Of a DNA stretch of 7,963 nucleotides, positions 1-6,701 are shown piece after piece. Source of the stretch: Bryobacteraceae bacterium (lineage in GTDB: Bacteria > Acidobacteriota > Terriglobia > Bryobacterales > Bryobacteraceae); the NCBI GenBank assembly GCA_947456995.1, contig CANGVB010000142.1, positions 1-7,963 of the forward strand, read 5' to 3'. Each line of letters starts with the position of its first letter. The first letter of the stretch is position 1. Made by a program: the position numbers and the translations under genes. The notes under the pieces are model-generated. The model was not told the origin of the DNA and searched no databases. It was given only the letters and a program-made list of their open reading frames with translations.

Positions 1-536
1 CCAACGCCGCCCGCTACTTTGACGGAATCCTCCTCGAAGGGCACATGTGGAGCACAACCAAAGTTTGGGACCCCGAAGGCGCCCTCTCCACCATCCCCGC
101 CATCGCGACGGTCCTATGCGGCATCCTTGCCACGCAGTACCTCAAATCAGGGGCAATCCTGGCAGCCGCCGGTCTGCTAATGAGTCTCGTAATCCCAATC
201 AACAAAAGCCTATGGACACCCAGTTTTGTCCTCGTCATGGCGGGCTTCGCCTCCATGATTTTCGGGGCGCTCCAGTGGTGGATCGACGAAAAGGGCAACC
301 GCACCGGCTGGAAATTTTTCGAGATTTATGGCACCAACGCGATCGTATCCTTCGTCTTGTCGGGTGCCATCGCCCGCATCCTCGGAATGACCGGCACCGG
401 CAAAGCCATCTTCGATCAGCTCTGCAACATTGCCTCGCCCATCAACGCATCCCTGCTCTACGCACTACTGAATGTGGCCGCCTGCTTCAGCGTGGTGTAT
501 CTGCTTTACCGGAAGCGAATTCTGGTCCGCCTCTAA
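1..536 (+). CDS. DUF5009 / NagX-like membrane acyltransferase, C-terminal part
   Basis: This is the 3' part of a multi-pass inner-membrane protein. The reading frame is open from position 3 to the window edge, so the N-terminal half is missing and the ATG at 45 is internal. The visible 177 residues include the block LLEGHMWSTTKVWDPEGALS, then a TIPAIAT helix, a PINKSLWTPSFVL segment, and a W-rich helix followed by a YGTNAIVSFVL helix. From memory, this order of motifs characterises bacterial proteins annotated as DUF5009 or heparan-alpha-glucosaminide N-acetyltransferase-like (NagX). Family members are usually about 360-400 residues. They are thought to move acetyl groups to sugars across the membrane, but the bacterial function is poorly defined. 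About five membrane helices are visible. The last 50 bp overlap the convergent MFS gene. Family assignment is fairly secure; the substrate is unknown. Confidence 0.85.
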   Translation, partial: NAARYFDGILLEGHMWSTTKVWDPEGALSTIPAIATVLCGILATQYLKSGAILAAAGLLMSLVIPINKSLWTPSFVLVMAGFASMIFGALQWWIDEKGNRTGWKFFEIYGTNAIVSFVLSGAIARILGMTGTGKAIFDQLCNIASPINASLLYALLNVAACFSVVYLLYRKRILVRL

Positions 537-1698
537 GCCAATACCAAAGACCGAAGCCAAAAACCGGACAGGCAGTCGCCACCCAAAAGGCAAGCTCGTA
601 GTTCTTCTGATCAAAGTAGCCACCGAAAATCGGGGCAGTAATGGCAGTTAAAGCCGAAAAGCTACCAGCGCCAAGCCCCGCAATCAGGCCCGCCCTGCCG
701 TTACCAAAGGCACTTGTTGCATAGGCAATTCCGCCCACAATAAAGCTCCCGGTGACAAACATGGCGAGAAACAACTCCGTCATGAACAAAGCCAAATTTG
801 TGATCGATGGCGCCATTGCCAGCGGCAAGCTGAAGATGAGACCAATCAAAAAGGCCCTGCGGCAGGCCTCTTCCACGCTCGTACCGCGCTTCACCAGACG
901 GTCAATCCACCAGCCCCAAAAGAAATAACCGCATTCCCACCCAAGCGGTGGGATCCACAGCACCGTGCCCAGTTCGCGCTGGCTCAAATGGAAGACCTGC
1001 GAAAGGTAAAGCCCAGCCATGTAGAGAATGAACCCAAGTGGTACCGCGCCCAGAGCATAGGCAGCGACAAAGGCAATGACCCGTCGATCCCGCCAGGCAA
1101 AGTCTTTGGTTTCAACCTTGGGAGTCATCGCAAGATCAGGCCGCTTGCACAGCGCCCACCACCAGACCAGCCAGACGATTCCAGCCGCACCGGTAATCCA
1201 GAAAGCCATCCGCCAGCCATAGGCAAGAGCAATTGGAGTCACAATGAAAGGCGTCAAGATCGCACCCAGCGACCCACCCGAATAGCTCAGCGCAATCCCG
1301 CGAGACCGCCGCTCCGGCTCAAGCGTCTGCATCACGGTTCTTAAGGCACCAGGAAAGGTTGCCCCCTCGCAAAAACCAAGGCCGGTCCGCAGAATGCCAA
1401 AACTGAGCACCCCTCCCGCCATGCCATGGAAGGCGCTGGCGATGCTCCATCCAGCGACAGCCAGCGTCATCCCCTGCTTGACACCGAGCCGATCCAGCAG
1501 CATCCCCCACAGTGGGTTGCCCAGCATGTAAGCGTATGAAAAAGCAGCAACAATCCAGCCGTATTCGCGACCGGTGAGGCCTGTTTCTTTCTGAATTGTA
1601 GGAATCAGGACGGCGATGGCATTACGGTCGACATAGCTGATCGTAGAAACCAGCATCATCGCCAGTGCCGGCGTCCACACTCTGGCTAGCTGCGACAA
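487..1698 (-). CDS. MFS transporter, anion:cation symporter (hexuronate-like) type
   Basis: A 403-residue major facilitator protein with about 12 hydrophobic helices, a normal length for the family. The first helix ends in the ISYVDRNAIAVLIP block typical of the ACS (ExuT/GudP) group. The motif-A-like loop GMLLDRLGVKQG lies at about 65-76. Helix 4 carries R104 and a GFCEGATFP block at about 108-116, and the central loop around 185-205 is charged. ACS members import organic acids such as hexuronates, aldonates or tartrate by H+ symport; the substrate here cannot be read from sequence. The start is TTG at 1696-1698: an in-frame stop lies only three codons upstream, and the N-terminus then matches usual family spacing. 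An alternative is the ATG pair at residues 14-15, but that would cut into helix 1. No clear Shine-Dalgarno site is present. The 3' end overlaps the convergent acyltransferase gene by 50 bp. Confidence 0.9.
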   Translation of the reverse strand: MSQLARVWTPALAMMLVSTISYVDRNAIAVLIPTIQKETGLTGREYGWIVAAFSYAYMLGNPLWGMLLDRLGVKQGMTLAVAGWSIASAFHGMAGGVLSFGILRTGLGFCEGATFPGALRTVMQTLEPERRSRGIALSYSGGSLGAILTPFIVTPIALAYGWRMAFWITGAAGIVWLVWWWALCKRPDLAMTPKVETKDFAWRDRRVIAFVAAYALGAVPLGFILYMAGLYLSQVFHLSQRELGTVLWIPPLGWECGYFFWGWWIDRLVKRGTSVEEACRRAFLIGLIFSLPLAMAPSITNLALFMTELFLAMFVTGSFIVGGIAYATSAFGNGRAGLIAGLGAGSFSALTAITAPIFGGYFDQKNYELAFWVATACPVFGFGLWYWLRGGPEFASGKADTPR

Positions 1699-1699
1699 T

Positions 1700-1731
1700 C
1701 TTCGATTCTATCCGCTTCATCCTGCGATTCT
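1700..1731. promoter_or_regulatory. candidate direct-repeat operator in the divergent control region
   Basis: CTTCGATTCT at 1700-1709 and CTGCGATTCT at 1722-1731 match at 9 of 10 positions. They are separated by 12 bp, so the repeat period is 22 bp, about two helical turns. LytTR-domain regulators such as AgrA bind pairs of roughly 9-bp direct repeats with this spacing, and a LytTR regulator is encoded two genes downstream. The repeat sequence does not match the AgrA-type consensus with its GTT core, so only the geometry supports this reading. The first copy starts two bases from the MFS TTG start codon, so binding could affect both divergent genes. Confidence 0.35.
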
Positions 1732-1760
1732 GGCGTTTCGTCGGAAATTCTCCCACTCGA

Positions 1761-1777
1761 TTGCCGCCAAGCGGCAA
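1761..1777. repeat. perfect 7-bp inverted repeat next to the TPR gene start
   Basis: TTGCCGC, a 3-nt CAA centre, then GCGGCAA form a perfect inverted repeat 9 nt before the ATG at 1787. It occupies the place where a Shine-Dalgarno site would normally lie, and no such site is seen. It could be an operator for a dimeric regulator or a small hairpin in the leader RNA. No T-tract follows on either strand, so a terminator is unlikely. It could also be chance. Confidence 0.4.
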
Positions 1778-1786
1778 ACTCGAACC

Positions 1787-2473
1787 ATGAAGCCAAGCAA
1801 CATCCTCCTCACCGCAGCAGCCATCCTGTCTTTTACGATTACGGCTTTGCACAGCCAAGAACGTTTTGATCTCCTGGTCCGAGGCGACTTCTTCGCCGGC
1901 TTTGCCGGAAACGCCGAAGCTCTCGAACGCGCCATGAAGGTTACCGAAGAGAAGCTCAAAGAAAACCCAAACCACGCTGAAGCGCTAGTCTGGCACGGCT
2001 CTGGCCTCTTCTACCAATCAGGTCAACTCATGAACAAGAAAGACTTCGCCAAAGGTATGGAACTCTATGGGCGCGGCATCGCTGAAATGAACAAGGCAGT
2101 CGAACTCGAGCCCAAGAACATCGGGGTTCGCATTCCCCGCGGAGCTGTTCTTTCGGCAGGCGCAAGATTCATGCCGGCAGAGATGGCCAAGCCCCTCTTC
2201 CTGTCTGTAATCGATGACTACTACACTGTTTATCAGATGCAGGAGAAATATTTCGACAAGATTGGAACTCACCCCAGAGGCGAACTCCTTTTCGGTCTTG
2301 CCGACAGCTTCAGCCGGATTGGTGCAACCGCTAAGGCCGACCACTTCTTTGCTGAGATACAGAAGTCTCTCCCCAATAGCGCTTACTCCAAGCGTGCCGA
2401 CAAGTGGTTTGAAACCAAGCAACCCCTACCCGCTGCCCAGGCCAACTGCATCGGCTGCCACACTTCAAAGTAA
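1787..2473 (+). CDS. exported TPR-like protein with C-terminal CxxCH heme motif
   Basis: A 228-residue protein. Residues 1 to about 23 look like a signal peptide (K3, then a hydrophobic ILLTAAAILSFTITAL stretch, then HSQE). The body is helical with TPR-like features: EKLKENPNHAEALVWHGSGL at about 55-74, AEMNKAVELEPKNIGVR at about 99-115, and a third helical pair at about 165-205 (LLFGLADSFSRIGATAKADH). The last eight residues are CIGCHTSK, giving a CxxCH motif at C221, C224 and H225. This is the covalent c-type heme attachment signature, and it is consistent with export. No cytochrome c fold or downstream Met ligand follows, so any sixth ligand must come from the TPR body or a partner. The gene is first in a tight operon with a sensor kinase (3 nt away) and a LytTR regulator. 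I do not recognise a named family. Heme binding and a sensory role are inference. Confidence 0.85.
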   Translation: MKPSNILLTAAAILSFTITALHSQERFDLLVRGDFFAGFAGNAEALERAMKVTEEKLKENPNHAEALVWHGSGLFYQSGQLMNKKDFAKGMELYGRGIAEMNKAVELEPKNIGVRIPRGAVLSAGARFMPAEMAKPLFLSVIDDYYTVYQMQEKYFDKIGTHPRGELLFGLADSFSRIGATAKADHFFAEIQKSLPNSAYSKRADKWFETKQPLPAAQANCIGCHTSK

Positions 2474-2476
2474 TTC

Positions 2477-3508
2477 ATGCGTCAGCTCTCACAACTGCTG
2501 TTAATCAACCTCGGGATCGCCCTGGTGATCGTCCTGATTACCAGCTCGAGTATCCGTAACCCCAGGCTCGACACTTTGCTCGTGCCTGGGGTGATTTCAC
2601 TGGCCTACTCAACGGTGATCGGAGTCGCGTCCTGGTGGATCCTGCCTAAAGTCGGGCCACGCTTTTCCAAGGATCCTCTCCTTCGATGGGTGCAGTTGCT
2701 AGCCTCACTGACGGCTATCGCCCTGGTTGGGGGCACCGCTGCCTTTCTGCTTATGGCGTATCAGCCAATTTGGCCCATCCGCATCGACTATGTCCCGTCG
2801 ATGGTCCTTTGTCTAACCTTCACACTCACGATTGGTTCGATCACCTATCTGGTAGAGGAAGCCCGATACCGGGTGCAGGCGGCAAGTCTTCAATTGAAGA
2901 CACGTGAGCTGGAGCGGGAACGAGCCTTGAAGTCAGCCGCTGATGCCAAGTTGCAAAGCCTTGAATCGAGAATTCACCCACACTTCCTGTTCAACACGCT
3001 CAACTCCATATCGAGCCTGGTGCGCTCCAATCCGGCAAAGGCAGAAGTACTGATCGAGCAGCTGGCCGCGCTGTTGCGCTTCTCGCTCGACCGTCACGGC
3101 AACCTGGTGAGCCTTGCCGACGAGGTACAGATCACTCGCGACTACCTCGAAATCGAGAAGGCTCGTTTTGAAGAGCGGCTTCGCTATAGCTTCGAGATTC
3201 CAGAAGACCTGCTCGCCGCCATGGTGCCCGCCTTGTCCCTTCAGACTCTCGCGGAGAATAGCGTCAAATATGCTGTTGGCAGCCAGCGCCAAGGATCTGA
3301 CATCCACATTCGCGCCCGCCGGAAAGGCAAGGAGATTGAGCTCGAAGTGAGCGACACCGGCCCTGGCTTCTCACCCGACAGCTTGCCTGCCGGCCACGGC
3401 CTCGACACGCTCAAGCAACGACTTGATTCGCATTTTGGCGAGGCTGCATCGCTCTCCACGCGCAGGCTCGATCCAGGCATGGAGGTCGCCTTCCGCATCC
3501 CATGCTAA
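2477..3508 (+). CDS. LytS/YehU-type sensor histidine kinase
   Basis: A 343-residue membrane histidine kinase that would autophosphorylate and pass phosphate to the LytTR regulator encoded next. Four hydrophobic helices lie at about 5-22, 33-55, 73-94 and 105-126, with only short loops and no PAS, GAF or 5TM-LYT domain. A charged coiled-coil-like linker spans 127-165. The His_kinase domain (PF06580 type) carries the RIHPHFLFNTLNSI block at 166-179, with H169 the expected phospho-acceptor. The ATPase part has an N-box LQTLAENSVKYAV (N261), a G1 box VSDTGPGF (D293, G295, G297) and a G2-like GHGLDTLKQRL (306-316). All catalytic boxes look intact. The ATG at 2477 follows the previous stop by 3 nt with only a weak AAAG upstream, implying translational coupling. 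What the kinase senses is unknown. Confidence 0.94.
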   Translation: MRQLSQLLLINLGIALVIVLITSSSIRNPRLDTLLVPGVISLAYSTVIGVASWWILPKVGPRFSKDPLLRWVQLLASLTAIALVGGTAAFLLMAYQPIWPIRIDYVPSMVLCLTFTLTIGSITYLVEEARYRVQAASLQLKTRELERERALKSAADAKLQSLESRIHPHFLFNTLNSISSLVRSNPAKAEVLIEQLAALLRFSLDRHGNLVSLADEVQITRDYLEIEKARFEERLRYSFEIPEDLLAAMVPALSLQTLAENSVKYAVGSQRQGSDIHIRARRKGKEIELEVSDTGPGFSPDSLPAGHGLDTLKQRLDSHFGEAASLSTRRLDPGMEVAFRIPC

Positions 3509-4257
3509 CCGCTTACCTGCTTGATGACGAGCATCTGGCTATCGAACGGCTCACGCGCCTTCTCTCGGCAGACCCGCGTATCCAGATCCTGGGTTCTTCG
3601 AAAGACCCGGTCGATGCGATCGAGGAAATTGAAGCCTTGCGGCCCAATCTGCTCTTTCTCGATATCCAGATGCCCGAGCTCGATGGCTTTGCGGTGCTCC
3701 GGCGTCTTGCCCACCAGCCCCTTGTCATCTTCACCACCGCCTACGATCAATATGCCCTGCAGGCCTTTGAAACCAACTCGATCGCCTATCTGCTCAAGCC
3801 CGTAGAAGCTGCAAAGCTCACACAGGCGATCACCAAGGTAGAAGCAATCCGCGGGGGGCAACAGCCTGCTCCCGATATTGCCAACTTGCTGAACCAACTG
3901 GCCACCAAACTCACGCCCGTCTACCCCGAGCGCATCAGCTCCAAAACAGGCGACCGCACAGAGTTCATTGATCTCACCCGTGTCACCCACTTCTATGCCG
4001 AAGACAAGCTCACCTTCGCTGCCACAGACTCGAAGAGTTACATCATTGACCAGACGATTGCCGAACTCGAAACGCGCCTCGACCCGGCCCACTTCTTCCG
4101 GATCCATCGCTCGACGCTAGTCAATCTCGCCTATGTCGCCGAGCTATACACCTACTTCGGGGGCAAGCTCATGCTGCGTCTTAAGGACGCAAAGAAGACC
4201 GAGCTCACTGCTTCGAAAGAGCGTGCGAAAGAGTTGCGCGACAAGCTTGGGCTCTAG
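3502..4257 (+). CDS. LytTR-family response regulator
   Basis: A 251-residue transcription regulator. The receiver domain (about 1-115) has the acidic pocket D8, D9 and E10, the phospho-acceptor D54 in LFLDIQMPELDG, the switch residues T78/T79 in IFTTAYDQYAL, and K99-P100 in YLLKPVE. A linker of about 30 residues leads to a LytTR DNA-binding domain (about 143-250) with the diagnostic FFRIHRSTLVNL block at 198-209 and the terminal ELTASKERAKELRDKL helix. Proteins of this family bind paired direct repeats. The ATG lies inside ATGCTAA, so it overlaps the kinase stop by 7 nt and the pair is almost certainly co-translated. A GGAGG at 3481-3485 is 16 nt upstream, rather far for a Shine-Dalgarno site. 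Likely targets include its own operon or the divergent MFS gene, judged from the repeat pair at 1700-1731. This is inference. Confidence 0.95.
   Translation: MLTAYLLDDEHLAIERLTRLLSADPRIQILGSSKDPVDAIEEIEALRPNLLFLDIQMPELDGFAVLRRLAHQPLVIFTTAYDQYALQAFETNSIAYLLKPVEAAKLTQAITKVEAIRGGQQPAPDIANLLNQLATKLTPVYPERISSKTGDRTEFIDLTRVTHFYAEDKLTFAATDSKSYIIDQTIAELETRLDPAHFFRIHRSTLVNLAYVAELYTYFGGKLMLRLKDAKKTELTASKERAKELRDKLGL
4254..4257. other. CTAG palindrome shared by two convergent stop codons
   Basis: The four bases CTAG give TAG to the regulator gene on the plus strand (4255-4257) and TAG to the permease gene on the minus strand (4254-4256). The two reading frames therefore overlap by 4 bp. No untranslated space is left between the two coding ends, so any terminator must lie inside the opposing gene. 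Confidence 0.95.
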
Positions 4258-6668
4258 TCTGCTCGTAGCGTGATGGCTGGGTCGATAGCTGCAGCGCGCC
4301 TGGCTGGAAGCCAACCCGAGAGCAGGCCAGTCAGCAGAAAGACTGCCGCTACGCCTGCGAAGACCACTGGGTCTGTGGCGCTTGTGGCATAGAGCAGGGT
4401 GGAAAGACTCTGCGCTAGCGCCAGCGAGACTAGCGTACCGAGCACGATGCCGATTGCCACCAGCAACAGCCCCTGCTTCTCGATCATCAGCAACACGTCG
4501 AGCGGCCTTGCACCGACCGCCATGCGAATGCCAATCTCGCGGGTGCGTTGCGAGACGGTGTAGGTCATCACACCTACCAGGCCAATCAGCGCCAGCAGGA
4601 AAGCGACACCGGCAAAGATCGCCATCAGCATCAAAGTGAAGCGCTCCCGGCCGAGGGATAAGTTCACGGTCTCTTCCATGGTCTGGATGTTCCAGACAGG
4701 CTGGGCATTGTCCACTTGCAAGATCTCGCGCCTCATCACTTGCGCCATTTCAGCAGCATCTCCTTTGGCACGGCCGATGACGCTGAAGCTGGGTGCTCCG
4801 GGTAACAAGCCTGGACCCTGATAGTAAGCGCCATACACCTGCGACCAGGAAGGCTTGTCGACTCCCAGATTCTTTACGTTGGATACAACGCCAACAATCA
4901 CCCGCCAGTTTGGCGGCTGGCTGAAGCCCACTTCCATGCGCTTTCCGATTGGGTCAACATTCGGGAAATGCGTCTTCACAAACTGCTCATTCACTACTAC
5001 TGCCAGCGGTGCGCCAACCTTATCGCTGTCAGCAAGTACCCGCCCACGCTTGAGCGCAATGCCCATCGACTCGAAGTATCCCGGCGTAACCGTGAAGAAA
5101 TCCGCGAGGGGCGCAGTGGCTACGGTTGGCATTGGCGCGCCTTCGACGCGCATGATGTATCGAGCGTTGCCTTGTAGAGGCAGGTCTGTAGAAAGACCGG
5201 CTGCTTCGATGCCTGGCGTCTGCTGCAGGCGGGTCACTACATCGCGACCGAACTGAATCTGCTTCTCTACACTCGAGCCGTACTTCGAAGGCAAGGGGGT
5301 CACGCGCATCGTGATTACGTGGTTTGGCTTAAAGCCCAGATCGACGCTGGCCAGCTCATAGAGGCTGCGGATCAATAGGCCTGCTCCTGTCATCAAAACA
5401 AGCGCTGCTGCTACCTGGGCAACCACTAGCGCGTTGCGGAATCCGGTTCTGCCGGCTGAGCCCTTGGCTCGATCCTTGAGCGAACCGTGCGGGTCTATCT
5501 GCGAGAGCCTTAGTGCGGGCAAGACCCCAAAGAGCAGAGCGGTCAAAAGCACTGCTGCGAGCGCAAAGAGCAGGACGCGCCCGTCGAGGCTAACCTGGTC
5601 GACTCTTGGCAGCGTCTTTGGCGCAAAGCGCTGAAAGGCCTGTAATCCCAGGTATGCCAGGCCGATGCCAAGTGCCCCTCCGCTGGCTGCGAGGACAATG
5701 CTTTCAACCAGCATCTGCGTGACCAGATTCCAGCGGCTCGCGCCTAACGAAACCCGGACGGCCATCTCCTGTTGGCGGGCAGCTCCTCTTGCCAGAAGAA
5801 GATTCGCAACATTGGCACAAGCGATCGCAAGTACAAAACCAACCGCTCCCAACAGGGCCAGCAGGGCTGGCTTGATCGGGCCAGTGATGTCTTCCATCAG
5901 CGGTGTCACATGACTCTTTATGTCGGCATTGAACTCGGGAAAGCGTTCGGCCATTCCTCCGAGCAGGGCTGTGAACTCGGTGCGGGTGCGGTCGATGCCG
6001 ACGCCTGGCTTTAGCCGTCCCAGCCCAACGAGACTGTGTAGATCCCGCCGGGTTTTGTCGAAGCCATCCAGCACCAGTGGCGCCCAGATTTTGGCTTTGG
6101 CCGGATAGTCAAAGGCTGCTCCGGCAATACCGACAACGATGCGGATCTGGCCATTGAGGTTGATCTGCCGGCCGACGATGGCCTCATCTCCGGCGAAGCG
6201 ATCCTTCCACAAGCCGTAGCTCAGGATGACGGCCTGGTCTTGCCCGGGGCGGTAGTCGTCGGAAGTGAAATCCCGGCCCCTTTCGAGCTTCACTCCGAAG
6301 AGCTGAAACCAGCCTTCGCTGACCTGAACTCCGATGTAGCGCTCAGGGTCCGCACTAGGCGAAATCAGTGAAAAAGGGCTGTTTCTATAGGCAACCACAT
6401 CTGCGGTTTTGGCCTGATCCCGATAGTCGTAGAAGTTGCCGGCAGCGAGCGGGATCGGGTCTCCGCTGCGCTTGACCAACTTCTCGCGCACCTGGACGAT
6501 TCGTTCCGGCTCGGCGAAGGGCAGGGGCTTCAGCAGGATGCCGTCCACCACACTGAACATGGCCGTGTTGGCACCGATGCCGATGCCAAGCGCGAGGATA
6601 GCTGCGATCGCGAATCCGGGGTTGCGGCGCAGAGATCGAAACGAGTAACGGAGAGAGTCCCAGAGCAT
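4254..6668 (-). CDS. ADOP-type ABC permease (duplicated MacB/FtsX halves)
   Basis: An 804-residue inner-membrane permease with two tandem MacB-like halves. Half one has a transmembrane helix at about 19-40 (ILALGIGIGANTAMFSVVDG), a periplasmic MacB_PCD domain (about 45-260), and an FtsX block at 268-390 with three helices and the loop RQQEMAVRVSLGA at 298-310. Half two repeats this: a helix at about 413-435, a periplasmic region at about 440-665, and FtsX helices at 675-790 with SQRTREIGIRMAVGA at 706-720. It ends RAAAIDPAITLRAD. Length and order fit the acidobacterial duplicated orphan permease group (TIGR03434, from memory), which has no ATPase alongside; none is seen here. The substrate is unknown; relatives move macrolides, lipoproteins or peptides. 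The ATG at 6666-6668 fits the family N-terminus, but no Shine-Dalgarno site is present, and the start lies in a perfect 10-bp inverted repeat. The TIM-barrel gene ends 33 nt upstream, so an operon is likely. Confidence 0.95.
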   Translation of the reverse strand: MLWDSLRYSFRSLRRNPGFAIAAILALGIGIGANTAMFSVVDGILLKPLPFAEPERIVQVREKLVKRSGDPIPLAAGNFYDYRDQAKTADVVAYRNSPFSLISPSADPERYIGVQVSEGWFQLFGVKLERGRDFTSDDYRPGQDQAVILSYGLWKDRFAGDEAIVGRQINLNGQIRIVVGIAGAAFDYPAKAKIWAPLVLDGFDKTRRDLHSLVGLGRLKPGVGIDRTRTEFTALLGGMAERFPEFNADIKSHVTPLMEDITGPIKPALLALLGAVGFVLAIACANVANLLLARGAARQQEMAVRVSLGASRWNLVTQMLVESIVLAASGGALGIGLAYLGLQAFQRFAPKTLPRVDQVSLDGRVLLFALAAVLLTALLFGVLPALRLSQIDPHGSLKDRAKGSAGRTGFRNALVVAQVAAALVLMTGAGLLIRSLYELASVDLGFKPNHVITMRVTPLPSKYGSSVEKQIQFGRDVVTRLQQTPGIEAAGLSTDLPLQGNARYIMRVEGAPMPTVATAPLADFFTVTPGYFESMGIALKRGRVLADSDKVGAPLAVVVNEQFVKTHFPNVDPIGKRMEVGFSQPPNWRVIVGVVSNVKNLGVDKPSWSQVYGAYYQGPGLLPGAPSFSVIGRAKGDAAEMAQVMRREILQVDNAQPVWNIQTMEETVNLSLGRERFTLMLMAIFAGVAFLLALIGLVGVMTYTVSQRTREIGIRMAVGARPLDVLLMIEKQGLLLVAIGIVLGTLVSLALAQSLSTLLYATSATDPVVFAGVAAVFLLTGLLSGWLPARRAAAIDPAITLRAD

Positions 6669-6694
6669 AGAAAGAGATTTTAACGCTCTGGGAC
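6657..6694 (-). promoter_or_regulatory. hairpin enclosing the permease start codon
   Basis: Read on the minus strand, GTCCCAGAGC (6694-6685) is followed by an 18-nt A/T-rich loop and then its exact complement GCTCTGGGAC (6666-6657). The right arm begins with the G of the ATG and continues through codons 2-4 (Leu, Trp, Asp). The left arm sits 7 nt after the TIM-barrel gene's stop codon. Folded RNA would hide the start region and leave an unpaired pyrimidine-rich loop just before it. No U-run follows, so this is not a typical terminator. The symmetry is seen directly; a translational control role is inference. Confidence 0.5.
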
Positions 6695-6701
6695 AAAACG
6701 G

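Noticed and set aside
47..601. A 184-codon open frame overlapping the acyltransferase gene in another frame
   Set aside because: The product is rich in Arg, His and Pro with no fold signature, typical of an out-of-frame reading of GC-rich coding DNA.
1699..1786. A standard sigma-70 promoter in the divergent gap
   Set aside because: I could not find a -10/-35 pair with acceptable matches and spacing on either strand.
2018..2422. A 134-codon open frame antisense to the TPR gene
   Set aside because: It has no recognisable domain, and the plus-strand product has a signal peptide, repeats and operon context.
3505..4107. A 200-codon open frame antisense to the regulator gene
   Set aside because: It mirrors the regulator's codon structure and has no recognisable domain, while the plus-strand frame has complete receiver and LytTR motifs.
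6657..6694. The 10-bp inverted repeat as an intrinsic terminator after the TIM-barrel gene
   Set aside because: No U-tract follows the stem, and the right arm is inside the permease coding region.
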